DNA of 64,000 bases from Elymus sibiricus (taxonomy: Eukaryota > Streptophyta > Magnoliopsida > Poales > Poaceae), in contig CM077670.1 of assembly GCA_039707655.1 (NCBI GenBank), forward strand, positions 145,432,001 through 145,496,000. Reading direction: 5' to 3'. Numbering within the stretch: position 1 is the first letter of the stretch; every line of letters begins with the position of its first letter. This document shows, piece after piece, positions 1-9,648 of the stretch. The translations under genes were made by a program, and so were the position numbers. Under the pieces are notes generated by a model. That model was not told where the DNA came from. It worked only from the letters and a program-made list of their open reading frames with translations, and made no database searches.

Positions 1-628
1 CATAGCCAAATCTATGAGGAGTTGATTGAGTGCTGGGAAGACTATCATTTGAAGCACAAGAGCAAGGAGTTCATCAACAACACACCGTCTATTACCTTTT
101 GGAGAGTGGTGTCTCCTAGATTGGTTAGGTGTCACTTGGGAGCCTCCAACCAGATGTGGAGTTGAACCAAGAAGTTTGTAAGGGCAAGGAGATCGCCTAC
201 TTCGTGAAGATCTACCCCGAGTAAGGCTAGTCCTTCGTGGACGTAAGCCATGGTGGAATAGACAAGGTTGCTTCTTCGTGGACCCTTCGTGGGTGGAGCC
301 CTCCGTGGACTCGCGCAGCCGTTACCCTTCGTGGGTTGAAGTCTCCATCAATGTGGACGTACGATAGCACCACCTATTGGAACCACGCCAAAAATCCACC
401 GTGTCTTCATTGCGTTTGATCTTCCATACTCTACCCCTTTACTTTCCGTACAATTGCATGCTTTACTATTTCCGCTGTTCAATCTCTAGATATGCATGTG
501 TAGAAAGTATTGGAGTGATCTTAACTTGTGCCAAAATCTGCCTAAGTTCCAAGAGAAATTAAAAACTGCACCTTTGGCTGGTTAGGAGTCTATTCACCCC
601 CCTCTAGACCTATCTCCTCGATCCTACA
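1..628 (+). repeat. SIRE-type Copia LTR, 3' portion
   Basis: This is the 3' part of an LTR whose element body lies left of the window. It ends in CCTACA at 628, matching (as reverse complement) the inner end of the minus-strand LTR starting at 6752. The two copies align inverted over about 630 bp, including runs of CTTCGTGG-type repeats near 230-340. No TGGTATCAGAGC primer site follows 628, so this is a 3' LTR end joined to flanking DNA (a truncated Tat element), not a 5' LTR. The small frames inside it are not genes. Confidence 0.8.
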
Positions 629-904
629 TGGTGCAGCCCGTGGGGCACCCTCAGTCACGTAAAACAAATTACCTTAGCAGGAGGATCCCAGAAGCGATGG
701 TGCGGGAGGCGCGGCGAGGAAGGGCTCAGGCCGCAAGAGGTAACGCTTGAACGCACCTGGCGGAGGTGTGCTGGGGAAGCGTCAGATCGCCTGGCGAAGC
801 GTGACGCAGAAGCTCACTCCTCATGGGCCGAGGGGCTCCTGACGCACGAGGGGCTCGTGAGAACCAGGGAGCTCGCGAGGTCCTGGCACGGCGCGCGCCA
901 GCCT
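629..904. other. Unassigned GC-rich stretch at edge of truncated Tat element
   Basis: This GC-rich sequence lies between the end of the Copia LTR and the recognisable reverse-transcriptase fragment of the minus-strand Tat element. It probably belongs to the Tat element downstream of its RT deletion, because the RT frame runs into it without a boundary. I see no LTR terminus or known domain. The small frames here are low-complexity Arg/Ala/Pro translations and are not annotated. Confidence 0.4.
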
Positions 905-2211
905 CTAAAAGGTGGCGCCGGGGTTCCTCAGGCCGAAGGGCATGCGCGCGCCATCGCCGGTGGAGTCCACGCCTGGACCGGTGCGCAGCAGCAGGAAGGG
1001 CTCCTGAGAGCGGTTCTTGTTGAGGCTCGTGAAGTCGACACACATACGTTCCTTGCCGCCCTTCTTGGGGACGACGACTGGGTTGGCGAGCCATTCGGGA
1101 TGGTGTACCTCATGGACGACTCCAGCTTCTTGCAGCTTGAGCACTTCTTGAACTATGAACCCTTGCTTCTCGGGTGCCTGGCGCCGTGCTTTTTGCTTGA
1201 CGGGGCGTGCATTGGGGCACACCGCTAAGTGGTGCTCGATCACCTTCCTTGGCACACCGGACAAACCAGATGCTTTCCAGGCGAAAACATCCGAATTTGC
1301 CCGAAGGAAGGTGACGAGCGCACTTTCCTATGAAGGAGGAAGGCCGACACCGATGGTGAAGGCAGGGCCTGAGCCGCTGCTGTCAACCGACACCTTCTTC
1401 GTCTCGGCGTGGTCCTGAGAGAACAGCTGCTTCTTCTTCGCGGGCACGGCCTCAGGAGGCTCGAGCGCGTCCTCGTCAGCCGGGTGGGCAGTCGCGGCAG
1501 CCTTGTAGGCGTGCTCAAGGGAGCAGATCGCATCCTTCTCGTCGTAGGAGACGGTGATGATGCCGCTGCAGCCAGGCATCTTGAGGACGTTGTAGGCGTG
1601 ATGAGACACCGCCATGAACTTGGCGAGCGCGGGGTAGCCCAGGATGGCGTAGTAGGGCAGGCTGATGTGGGCCACGTCGAAGTCGATGAGCTCAGTGTGG
1701 TAGTTCTTGCGGGTGCCGAAGGTGCCGAGGAGGTGCACCTGTCCCAGGGGCACCATGGAGCCATCGGTCATGCCCGAGAAGGGTCTCGTCGGCATGAGCT
1801 GCTCGTAAGGCACCTGGAGCTGCTCGAAGGTCTCGATGGAGATCATATTAAGGCCGGCGCCTCCGTCGAGGAGGGTCTTGGTGACCGCGACGTTGCTAAC
1901 GGTGGGGGTGCACAGCATGGGGAGCGCGCCTGCGGCGGCCGCGGACTTGGGGTGGTCCTTGGAGTCGAAGGTGATGGCGTACTGCGACCACTTGAGGGGC
2001 CGCATGGCCTCTGGCCTCGGGAGGGTGCCGTTCACCTCGCGAGAGAACTGCTTGAAGTGGTGGTTGCACGCAGGAGCCTGAGCTCCGCCGAGGATGCAGG
2101 CCACTGCGCGAGGCTCCTGGTAGCCCCCGGCGCCCTCATCAGGCTGGTTGACGTCATTCCTCCGGGGTGGCGGCGGTAGCGGTGGAAGGGCGGCGTTGGC
2201 TTGAGGGTTTG

Positions 2212-2292
2212 CCTCACAAGGCTGATCGCGCCAGGCGGCCTCACAAGGTTGGTCGCGCCAGGCAGCCTCACGAGGCTGGTCGCGCCAGCCTT
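2212..2292 (-). repeat. Three 27-bp tandem repeats inside gag
   Basis: Three adjacent 27-base units (2212-2238, 2239-2265, 2266-2292) differ at only a few positions. On the minus strand each encodes a 9-residue unit of the form WRDQPxEAA. The unit length is a multiple of three, so expansion kept the gag frame open. It lies between the gag zinc-finger-like motif and the protease domain. Confidence 0.8.
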
Positions 2293-3847
2293 GGCGGAAG
2301 TTGCCGCTGCCGCTACGGCCGTCCCAGCGGTTGCCGCTGCGGCCACCTCCATGACCGGTGCCGCGGTCGCTTTGGTCACCTCAGCGGCCCAGACACTCAT
2401 CGCGGAGCAGCTTGAGGTCCTGGCAGTTTTCGGTGCTATGGGAGCGCGAGTTGTGGTAGGCGCAGAGTGGGCGGTCGTCTCTTTTGGGCTCGTCATGGTC
2501 ACGGCCGCGCTTCAGCTCGGGCTCCGCCGCAAGCACGGCAGGGCCCTTGCGCTTGACGTCCTTGCTCTTGGCCTTCGCGGTGTCGGGCGCTGCATCGGGG
2601 TCATTGTGGATGAAGAGGCGGCCTTCTTCAGCCTTGGCGCACTTGTCGGCGAGGTCGAATAGCTCAAGCACCGAGTCAAGCTCGTTGTTGATGGCGAGCC
2701 TCTCGCGCATCTTGACGTCCGCGACGCCCATGGAGAACGCGGAGATAACGGCCACGTCTGAGGCACGCAGAATCTTGTTGCGCACCTGGCTAAAGTGCTG
2801 GATGTACTTGCGAAGGGTCTCATCTGGGCGTTGCCGCACATGGCGCAGGTCGTTGATGGTGAGGGAGCGGTCGTGCGTGCCCTTGAAGTTGGCGACGAAC
2901 TAGTCGCAGAGCTCGCCCCACGATGAGATGGATGCTTCAGGGAGGTTCATGAGCCAGGATCGCGGGCCGTCCTTGAGGGCCATGGGGAACCAGTTCGCCA
3001 TGACCTTGTCGTCACCGTTCGCCGCCTCGATGCTCAGCGCGTAGAGCTGAAGGAACTCCACGGGGTTGGGGGTGCCGTCGTAGCGTGGAGGCAGGTCCGG
3101 CTTGAACTTTACGGGCCACACCACCCGGCGTAGTTTGCGAGTGAAGGCGCGGTAGCCCACGCCGCTCGAGGGAACACTGCCGGCGAGGGTGGCGCGGTTC
3201 TGGCACCCAGCTGCCGCGAGCTCCTGGACGCCCCGGTGTTGGTGCCGGCGCTGCTACTCGAGGAGCACATGCGCATCAGGTGGCGCATGGCGGACGATCT
3301 GGCAGCTGGCCTCGTCTCGGACCGGTAAGGACGCGCCGTAGGACGGCTCGCGCGCCCGCGCATTGTGCTGGTACCCGGCGGGTTTGTCGCGTAGAGGAGG
3401 TGGCGGAGGAGCGCCATGCGCTACGTCCCCAGCGTGAGACGGCGGAGGGCGGAGCGAGTGGGAAGGCGCCGGAGCGTCCCCGGCGGCATTGACGAGCTCG
3501 GTGATGCGACCAAGCCAGGCGTCGTAGCCGGTGTCAGCTGGATGGTACCGCAGCAGCTCAAGCGCCATGAGCAGCGCGGCCTGCACGTTCGGCGGCCCAC
3601 GGCGGGCGAGGGAGCAGGAGGTCGTGGCGGTACGGCCGTCTGCCTGCATGGAGGGGTGCAGGGAGGAGTCCTACTGCTCGTGGGCAGCAGGGTCGGTGGC
3701 AGCAGCGGCCTTGACGCGGCGGCGGTTGCCGTGGCCCACCGGCTCCGTCTGGGCAACGCGACCCGCCCTGCGCTCAGCGCGCTCACGGCGAGCGTCGGCG
3801 ATGGAAGCTGGCGGAGTGGAGGATGGAACGGAAGAACAGCAGCGCAC

Positions 3848-3865
3848 CCCTACCTGGCGCGCCAA
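3848..3865 (-). other. Primer binding site of truncated Tat-like element
   Basis: Directly inside the 5' LTR end, the minus strand reads TTGGCGCGCCAGGTAGGGG. The Tat element at 16110 has a nearly identical sequence in the same place, which supports both as PBS. I do not assign the primer tRNA. Confidence 0.7.
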
Positions 3866-3866
3866 A

Positions 3867-4770
3867 TGTCGGAAGTCGGGCTCCGGGGACCCAAAGGTTC
3901 GAACACTAGGGTGAGCTCGTTCCTACCACTTCGTCCCCTTAACCGGCTAAACTACGGCGAAGCTACGGCGAGAGCGCGCTGGTGAGAGCGGGCCAGAGAC
4001 TCGGTGGTCTACCCAAGTTCGGGCCACCTTGCGGTGGAAAACCCTACTCCTGCTTGGTTGGGATTGCTTTGGTGAGTACAAGCGTACAAGGTGGAATCAG
4101 GTCTCGGATCCTCTCTACAGCAGCACCCTGCCCTCCTTTTATAATTGCCTTGGTCCTCATCCCCCGAAAACATTGGCGGGAAGGGTTGCCACACAACGAC
4201 AATTTTGAAGGGGGACAGGGGCGCAGTCTATCCTGACAAAAGATGGTCTTCGTCTGCAAAGCGCTTATCCGTGACGCGCCGGTGGGCTCGGTGATGACCT
4301 CCACCCTGCGCGTCCACCGTCTTGGTCTTCTTTCACCGATCGGGCAACCTTTGGGGTTTCTTTGGGAAATGGACTACTGGCGTTGCTCCCTTAGCACAAA
4401 AGGGGAAACCCTCTCTATCCGCGCCTACTGGCGCGGCTTCTGTCGCCGTTCGTCGCCGCGCGCATCACCCACGTGATGGGCACGAGACCGCGCGACCGAG
4501 CCGAACAGGACTCGCCTTGAATGCCTTCGGGAAGGTGCCTTGGGAGGCAACCTCAGCAGGCCGCCTCGCGAGATGGCCTCACGAGGCTCTCGGTGAAGTG
4601 GTTGTCTTGCTCGCCCGCTCCCTGAGGAGGGGTCCTCAGGAGGCCGGGGCCTCATGAGGGGTCTTGCTTGAGGCGTCTGCTGGTGGGCCACCTGCTAGGC
4701 CACCGCCAAGCGTTGCGCTCTGGGCCGCGGGCAGACGGGCCGAGGTACCCTGGGTTCCACGGGCCCGACA
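3867..4770 (-). repeat. 5' LTR of truncated Tat-like element (904 bp)
   Basis: On the minus strand the LTR starts TGTCGGGCCC at 4770 and ends CTTCCGACA at 3867, giving TG...CA termini with a short inverted TGTCGG/CCGACA. It is followed by the PBS. A TATA-like TATAAAA lies on the minus strand at 4143-4137 and probably drives transcription of the element. The flanking base quintet at the right edge is GTATT (4771-4775). The matching left duplication cannot be checked because the 3' LTR is missing. Confidence 0.85.
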
Positions 4771-6698
4771 GTATTGATCTTCCTCCCACTCAACTCCATT
4801 GGCATTGAACTTCCGTTCAAAACCAATACCTTGGTTCTTCCGGTGCAGTCCTTGCTTGCGCACAAGTTCCTCAAATTGCTTACTCCCGGCAAGGCTCTTG
4901 TAGACACCCTTTTCTATAATTCCTTTGAATAAATCGTTTTCTTGCTCAAGTGTAACTTGGCTAAGAGAATCATTAGTGGAATCAATAGAACTACTGGAAG
5001 CAACATCATTGGATTTAGCATTGTTATTGTTACTACTAGAGGTAGAACCCTTTTTACCATTGTTACTAGTTTGCTTAGATTTGACTTGTGGCATAAAGGT
5101 AGACAAGAGTAAATGCTTGGCAATATATGAAGAACTCTTCTTTTGAAGATCGTCATTGATAGATTTTAGAAACTCATGCTCTTGCTCTAAATTTAGCTTC
5201 TCGAAGCGTAACTTCTCATGAGATCTTAGAAGCTCTCCATGATCCTCTTGAGTTGTTTCATGAGCTAACTTAAGAGTGTTTAGTTCTTTAGTTAGATGCT
5301 CAATCTCCTTCATAGCATTGTCATTTGTTTCCTCTTGACTATCATGATTACTAGCATTTTCATTATAGCTCACATCACTAGTGTTATCAATAAGTAAATC
5401 ATCATCACCTAGCAAATCATCCTCATCACTATTAAAGTCAAAGTATTCGGGGTGTGATACCTTAGGGCCTTTTTCCATGAAGCATATTCCAATTCCTTCA
5501 TTTGGTGAATAAAATAGATCATAGGAGTTGGAGGATATGAGTGCAAGTCCGGCAACACCTTCATCTTGACTATAGTCGGAGTCGGAGTGATAGCTTCTCT
5601 GGGAGTGGTTGTCGGAGTCGGAGCTGGAAATCCATTCACCAACATGAGCTTGATGTCTTGTTCTAGTGTAGCTCTTGTATGACTTGTCCTTCCTTTCCGA
5701 ATCCTTGCTACTTTGAGAATATCTTCGTTCATAATGATCATCCCTACTCCTTCTCTCCTTGTGAGGTGATTCATCTCTTCTATGTCTTCCTCTTGGTGAT
5801 TCGCCTCTTTTCTTGTGAGGTGCCGTACACGCATTGGAATAGTGTCCGGGTCTTCCACAATTGTAGCAATTTCGGTCATGACTTGATGATATTTTCTCAT
5901 AATGCCTTGAGCTAGAGCTTCTCTCTTTTCCTTTGTTCTTGTAAAACTTGTTGAACCTTTTCACCATTAGGCTTATCTCTTGATTGGATACTAGCTTGTC
6001 ACTTGAGGTTGTGGGAGTATCGGTTGAGGCTTTGTAAGAACCACTTGATTTGTTGTGTAGCTCCTCTTTGTCCTTGAGTGACATCTCATGAGCAACAATT
6101 CTTCCAATGACTTCCGTGGGCTTGAGATCTTTGTAATTGGTCATCATTTGATCAATGTGCACACGATATCATATTTTCCATCCAAGGCTCTAAGAATCTT
6201 CTTGATGATGAATTTGTCGGTCATCTCTTCACTTCCTAAGCCGGCAATCTTATTTGTGATGAGAGCAAGCCTAGAGTACATTTCGGCGACTCCTTCACCA
6301 TCCTTCATCTTGAACTTGTCAAGTTGACTTTGAAGCACATCCAACTTGGATTCCTTGACGGACTCGGTACCCTCGTGCATATCCACCAAAGTATCCCAAA
6401 TTTCCTTTGCATTCTCGAGGCGGCTGATCTTGTTGAACTCCTCGGGGCACAAACCATTGAAGAGAATGTCACAAGCTTGAGCAATGTATTGCAACATCTT
6501 CAATTCTTCCGCGGTTGCTTCACGATCCGGTTCCTTACCATCCTCAAAGAATTCACCTTGCAAGCCAACACGAACAACAGCCCAAACGGTGGGGTTATGA
6601 CCAAGAATATGCATTTTCATCTTATGCTTCCAAATAGCAAAGTTTGTACCATCGAAATATGGACCTCTACGGTGATAGTTACCCTCACTTGACGCCAT
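4771..6698 (-). pseudogene. Copia gag polyprotein (UBN2-type), frameshifted and truncated
   Basis: Translation starts at 6698 (MASSEGNYHRRGPYFDG) and gives a Copia UBN2-type gag domain for about 180 residues. A one-base loss near 6150 then ends the first frame at 6144. The continuation frame gives the rest of the domain (NYKDLKPTEVIGRIVAHEM), a zinc knuckle CYNCGRPGHYSNAC (near 5875-5835), a Ser/Arg/Asp-rich linker and a long heptad-like region (about 5330-5100) likely to form a coiled coil. Gag would package element RNA in virus-like particles. The coding sequence is cut at 4771 by the Tat LTR; the open frame runs on into that LTR to 4636, making a chimeric tail that is not a natural gag end. 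Confidence 0.85.
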
Positions 6699-6737
6699 AC
6701 TCTCCTAGGTTGTGAAACCAATGCAATGGAGACCAAA

Positions 6738-6749
6738 GCTCTGATACCA
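6738..6749 (-). other. Primer binding site of SIRE-type Copia element
   Basis: The minus strand reads TGGTATCAGAGC two bases inside the LTR end. This is the standard plant retrotransposon primer site complementary to the 3' end of initiator methionine tRNA. It fixes the LTR boundary at 6752 and the minus orientation. Confidence 0.9.
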
Positions 6750-6751
6750 CT

Positions 6752-8260
6752 TGTAGGATCGAAAGTATGTCTAGAGGGGGGTGATTAGACTACTTGACCA
6801 AATAAAAATCTATCCTTTTCCCAATTTTAGTTGTGGGCAGATTTTAGCAAGTACACCAAGTCAAGTATCACCCTACACATGCAATTCTAAGAGTGTAGCA
6901 GCGGAAAGTAAAACATTGCACATGTAAGTAAAGGAGGGGTTTGGAGATTTCAAACGCAATGAAGACATGATGATTTTTGGCGTGGTTCCGATAGGTGGTG
7001 CTATCATACGTCCACGTTGATGGAGGCTTCAACCCACGGAGGGTAACGGTTGCGCGAGTCCACAGAGGGCTCCACCCATGAAGGGTCCACGAAGAAGCAA
7101 CCTTGCCTATTCCACCATGGCTTCCGTCCACGAAGGACTAGCCTCACTCGGGGTAGATCTTCATGAAGTAGGCGATCTCCTTGCCCTTACAGACTCTTTG
7201 GTTCAACTCCACATGATCTTGGAGGCTCCCAGGTGACACCTAACCAATCTAGGAGACACCACTCTCCAAAAGGTAACAAATGGTGTGTTGATGATGAACT
7301 CCTTGCTCTTGTGCTTCGAATGATAGTCTCCTCAACACTCAAACACTTCCTCACAGCTTTGGATTTGGTGGAAGAAAGATTTGAGTGGAAAGCAACTTGG
7401 GAAAGGCTAGAAATCAAGGTTCAAATGGTAGGATTGGAATATCTTGATCTCAACACATGAGCAGGTGGTTCTCTCTCAGAAAGTGTATGGTGGAAGTGTA
7501 GGCACGTTCTGATGGCTCTCTTACTTGGTAAAAGGGTGGTGGAGGGGTATAAGTAGCCTTCACCTAAAATCCAACCGTTACAAGCCTTTGACCCAACTCG
7601 ATGACACCAACATAAAAATCTCGGTGAGACCGACTAGTGTAAAAGACATGAACGTTAAGCTTTTCGGTGGGACCGATCAAAACATCTCGGTGAGACCGAA
7701 GTGCAATGGCTAGGGCAAGACCACGTTTCGGTGAGACCAAAAATTTATCTCGGAAATTCCGAAGTGAAGTGACAACATTACAGCAACTTGGTCAAGCCGT
7801 CTCGGTGGGACCGAGAACTATTTCCATTACACCGAAGTGTTAGGGTTTTGGCTGTGGCGGCGGAGTGATCATCTCGGTGAGTCCGGAGTAGATGTTATCG
7901 GTGGGACCGAAATGATGAATTAGGTTTTTGGACAGATGTGTTTTGGGTAAGTGATTGAGGGTTTTTGGAGCAATATCACTGAGCACTTTGAACAACAACC
8001 TCATCAACAATACCTCATCCCCTTTTAATAGTATTGGCTTTCCTAACGGACTCAATGTGATCTTGGATCACTAAAATGAAAATGAAAAGTCTTGTGGATG
8101 CCAAACTTGTCCTTGACATTTTGAGGGGTCCACATCCATTAGTCCTTGCCATGCCAATAATTGATCTTTTCTAAAAATTACTAGCAATAAGAATTAGATC
8201 AATGATGTATATGTTGTTATTGATTACCAAAACTACCCGGGGATTAGTTGCACTTTCACA
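6752..8260 (-). repeat. 5' LTR of SIRE-type Copia element (1509 bp)
   Basis: On the minus strand the LTR starts TGTGAAAGTGC at 8260 and ends GATCCTACA at 6752. Its inner 630 bp are the inverted match of 1-628. It carries a cluster of quasi-palindromic TCGGTGnGACCGA repeats at 7621-7910. No coding function is supported for the short frames inside it. Confidence 0.9.
7621..7910. repeat. Cluster of TCGGTGnGACCGA quasi-palindromes in Copia LTR
   Basis: At least seven exact or near copies of TCGGTG[AG]GACCGA begin at about 7621, 7664, 7687, 7728, 7802, 7873 and 7898. Each is itself a near-palindrome. They lie in the upstream (U3) half of the minus-strand LTR, where regulatory repeats are expected. 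A regulatory role is inference. Confidence 0.75.
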
Positions 8261-8882
8261 GATAATGAAGTACAAATTGAACCTGTTGTTGATCTTGATA
8301 ACCCACCTCCTAAGAATAAAAGGTATGATAAAAGTGATTTCATTGCTAGAAAACATGGAAAGGAAAGAGAACCATGGGTTCAAAAACCCATGCCTTTTCC
8401 TACTAAGCCACCTAGAAATAAAGATGAGGAAGACTTTGAGCGCTTTGTTTAAATGCTTAGACCTATCTTTTTGTGCACTCGCTTGACTGATATTTTGAAA
8501 ATGCCTCCATATGCTAAATATATGAAAGATATTGTCACTAATAAAAGAAAGATACCTGAGGCTGAAATTTCTACTATGCTTGCAAATTATTGTTTTAAGG
8601 GTGGAGTGCCTAAGAAGTTAGGAGATCCGGGAATACCCACTATACCATTCTCTATTAAAAGAAGTTATGTCAAAACTGCTTTATGTGGTTTAGGAGCTGG
8701 TGTTAGTGTTATGCCTTTCTCCTTATATAGAAGACTTGATTTGAATAAGCTACTGAAATATCTCTGCAAATGGCCGATAAATCAACTGCTATACCTATTG
8801 GAATTTGCGAGGATGTGCCTGTTGTTATTGCAAATGTTACTATCTTAACAGATTTTGTTATACTTGGTATGCCCGAGGACGA
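8261..8882 (+). pseudogene. Athila-type gag-protease polyprotein, left segment
   Basis: The frame opens directly at the Copia junction and includes PMPFPTKPPRNKDEEDFERF, the conserved Athila-type linker ahead of the protease. The retropepsin-like part follows (ALCGLGAGVSVMPFSLYRRL, 8678-8740). Defects: an in-frame TAA at 8450-8452, a four-base loss near 8750 that shifts the frame (the downstream frame reads EISLQMADKSTAIPIG), and GGT (Gly) at 8687-8689 where the family has the catalytic Asp of DxGA. The frame is interrupted at 8882 by the 33.7 kb nested composite and resumes at 42621. Plus strand; the upstream part is cut off by the Copia insertion. Confidence 0.85.
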
Positions 8883-9648
8883 TGATACGTCTCTGTCGTA
8901 TCTATAATTTTTGATTGCTTCATGCCAATATTTTACAACTTTTACATACTTTTGGCAACAATTTATATGATTTTCTTGGACTAACATATTGATCCAGTGC
9001 CCAGTGCCAGTTCATGTTTGTTGCGTGTTTTTTGTTTCGCAGAAAATCCATACCAAATGAAGTCCAAACGCGATAAAAATTTATAGATATTTATTTTGAA
9101 AAATATGTGATTTTTAGGAAAAAGAATCAACGCGAGACGATGCCCGGGGGGCCCACAAGCTCGAGAGGTTCGCCCCCATACCCAGGGCGCGCCTGGCAGG
9201 CTTGTGGCGCCCCTGTATGGTGGTTGGGGCCCTTCTTCTGCCGCAAGAAAGATAATATCCAGAATAAAATCCCCCTCAAAATTTCAGCCCAATCGGAGTT
9301 ACGAATCTTCGGGAATATAGGAAACGGTGAAGGGCCAGAAAACAGAAGCGCGAAACAGAAGAGAAACAGAGGGAGAGATCCAATCTCGAAGGGGCTCCTG
9401 CCCTCCGGGAGCCATGGCGGCCATGGACCAGAGGAGAAACTCTCCTCCCATCTAGGGGGAGGCCAAGCAAGAAGAAGAAGGAGGGGGGCTCTCTCCCCCT
9501 CTCTCCCGGTGGCGCCGGAATGCCGCCGGGGCAACCATCATGACGGCGATCTACACCAATAACTTTGCCGCCGTCAACACCAACTCTCTCCCCCTCTATG
9601 CAGCGGTGTACCACCTCTTCTCCCCGCCGTAATCTCCACTTAAACATG

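Larger units (their letters stand above)
905..3865 (-). pseudogene. Degenerate gag-protease-RT of truncated Tat-like Gypsy element
   Basis: All recognisable coding pieces lie in one minus-strand frame, broken by in-frame stops at 3671, 3254, 2900, 2381 and 1328. Read 5' to 3' they are: a Pro/Ala-rich N-terminus; a Gypsy gag domain (around 3160-2400, with KYIQHFSQVRN and a C-x2-H-x4-H-x4-C finger near 2440); a three-fold 9-residue repeat (WRDQPxEAA, 2292-2212); a retropepsin-like domain with LLDGGAGLNMIS near 1860; and the RT start (VPRKVIEHHLAVCP near 1250). RT jumps from the VDST motif to RMPFGLRN near 950, so roughly 45-50 residues of palm, including the first catalytic Asp region, are deleted. 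No protein product is expected. The true start codon is not clear; the first in-frame ATG is at 3649. Confidence 0.8.
629..4770 (-). mobile_element. Truncated Tat-like Gypsy retrotransposon (5' LTR to partial RT)
   Basis: On the minus strand this element has a complete 5' LTR (4770 to 3867), a primer site (about 3865 to 3848), gag, protease and the first part of RT, and then breaks off. It lacks most of RT, RNase H, integrase and the 3' LTR. It interrupts the gag frame of a SIRE-type Copia element exactly at its LTR end (4770/4771), so it is younger than that element. Its missing 3' side abuts another Copia LTR ending at 628. Gag and protease resemble those of the Tat element at 15326-26164, but the LTRs differ, so it is a separate family. 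Confidence 0.8.
4771..8260 (-). mobile_element. SIRE-type Copia retrotransposon, 5' part
   Basis: On the minus strand this has a full 5' LTR (8260 to 6752), a methionine-type PBS (6749 to 6738) and gag. It is cut at 4771 by the Tat-like insertion. The rest of the element (gag end, pol, 3' LTR) is not visible in this orientation in the window. Its LTR start at 8260 abuts the Athila-type frame beginning at 8261, so it inserted into that older element; the flank is GATAA (8261-8265). SIRE lineage is inferred from the UBN2-like gag, the long coiled-coil gag tail, the single CCHC knuckle and the large LTR. Confidence 0.75.

Noticed and set aside
1409..2179. 256-residue plus-strand open frame
   Set aside because: It lies opposite the retropepsin-like coding sequence in GC-rich DNA and has no domain; it is a shadow of the minus-strand frame.
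1..7385. Foldback transposon or very large MITE with 630-bp inverted ends
   Set aside because: Each arm ends as a Copia LTR, one with its own methionine-type PBS and gag, so two opposite retrotransposon insertions explain it.
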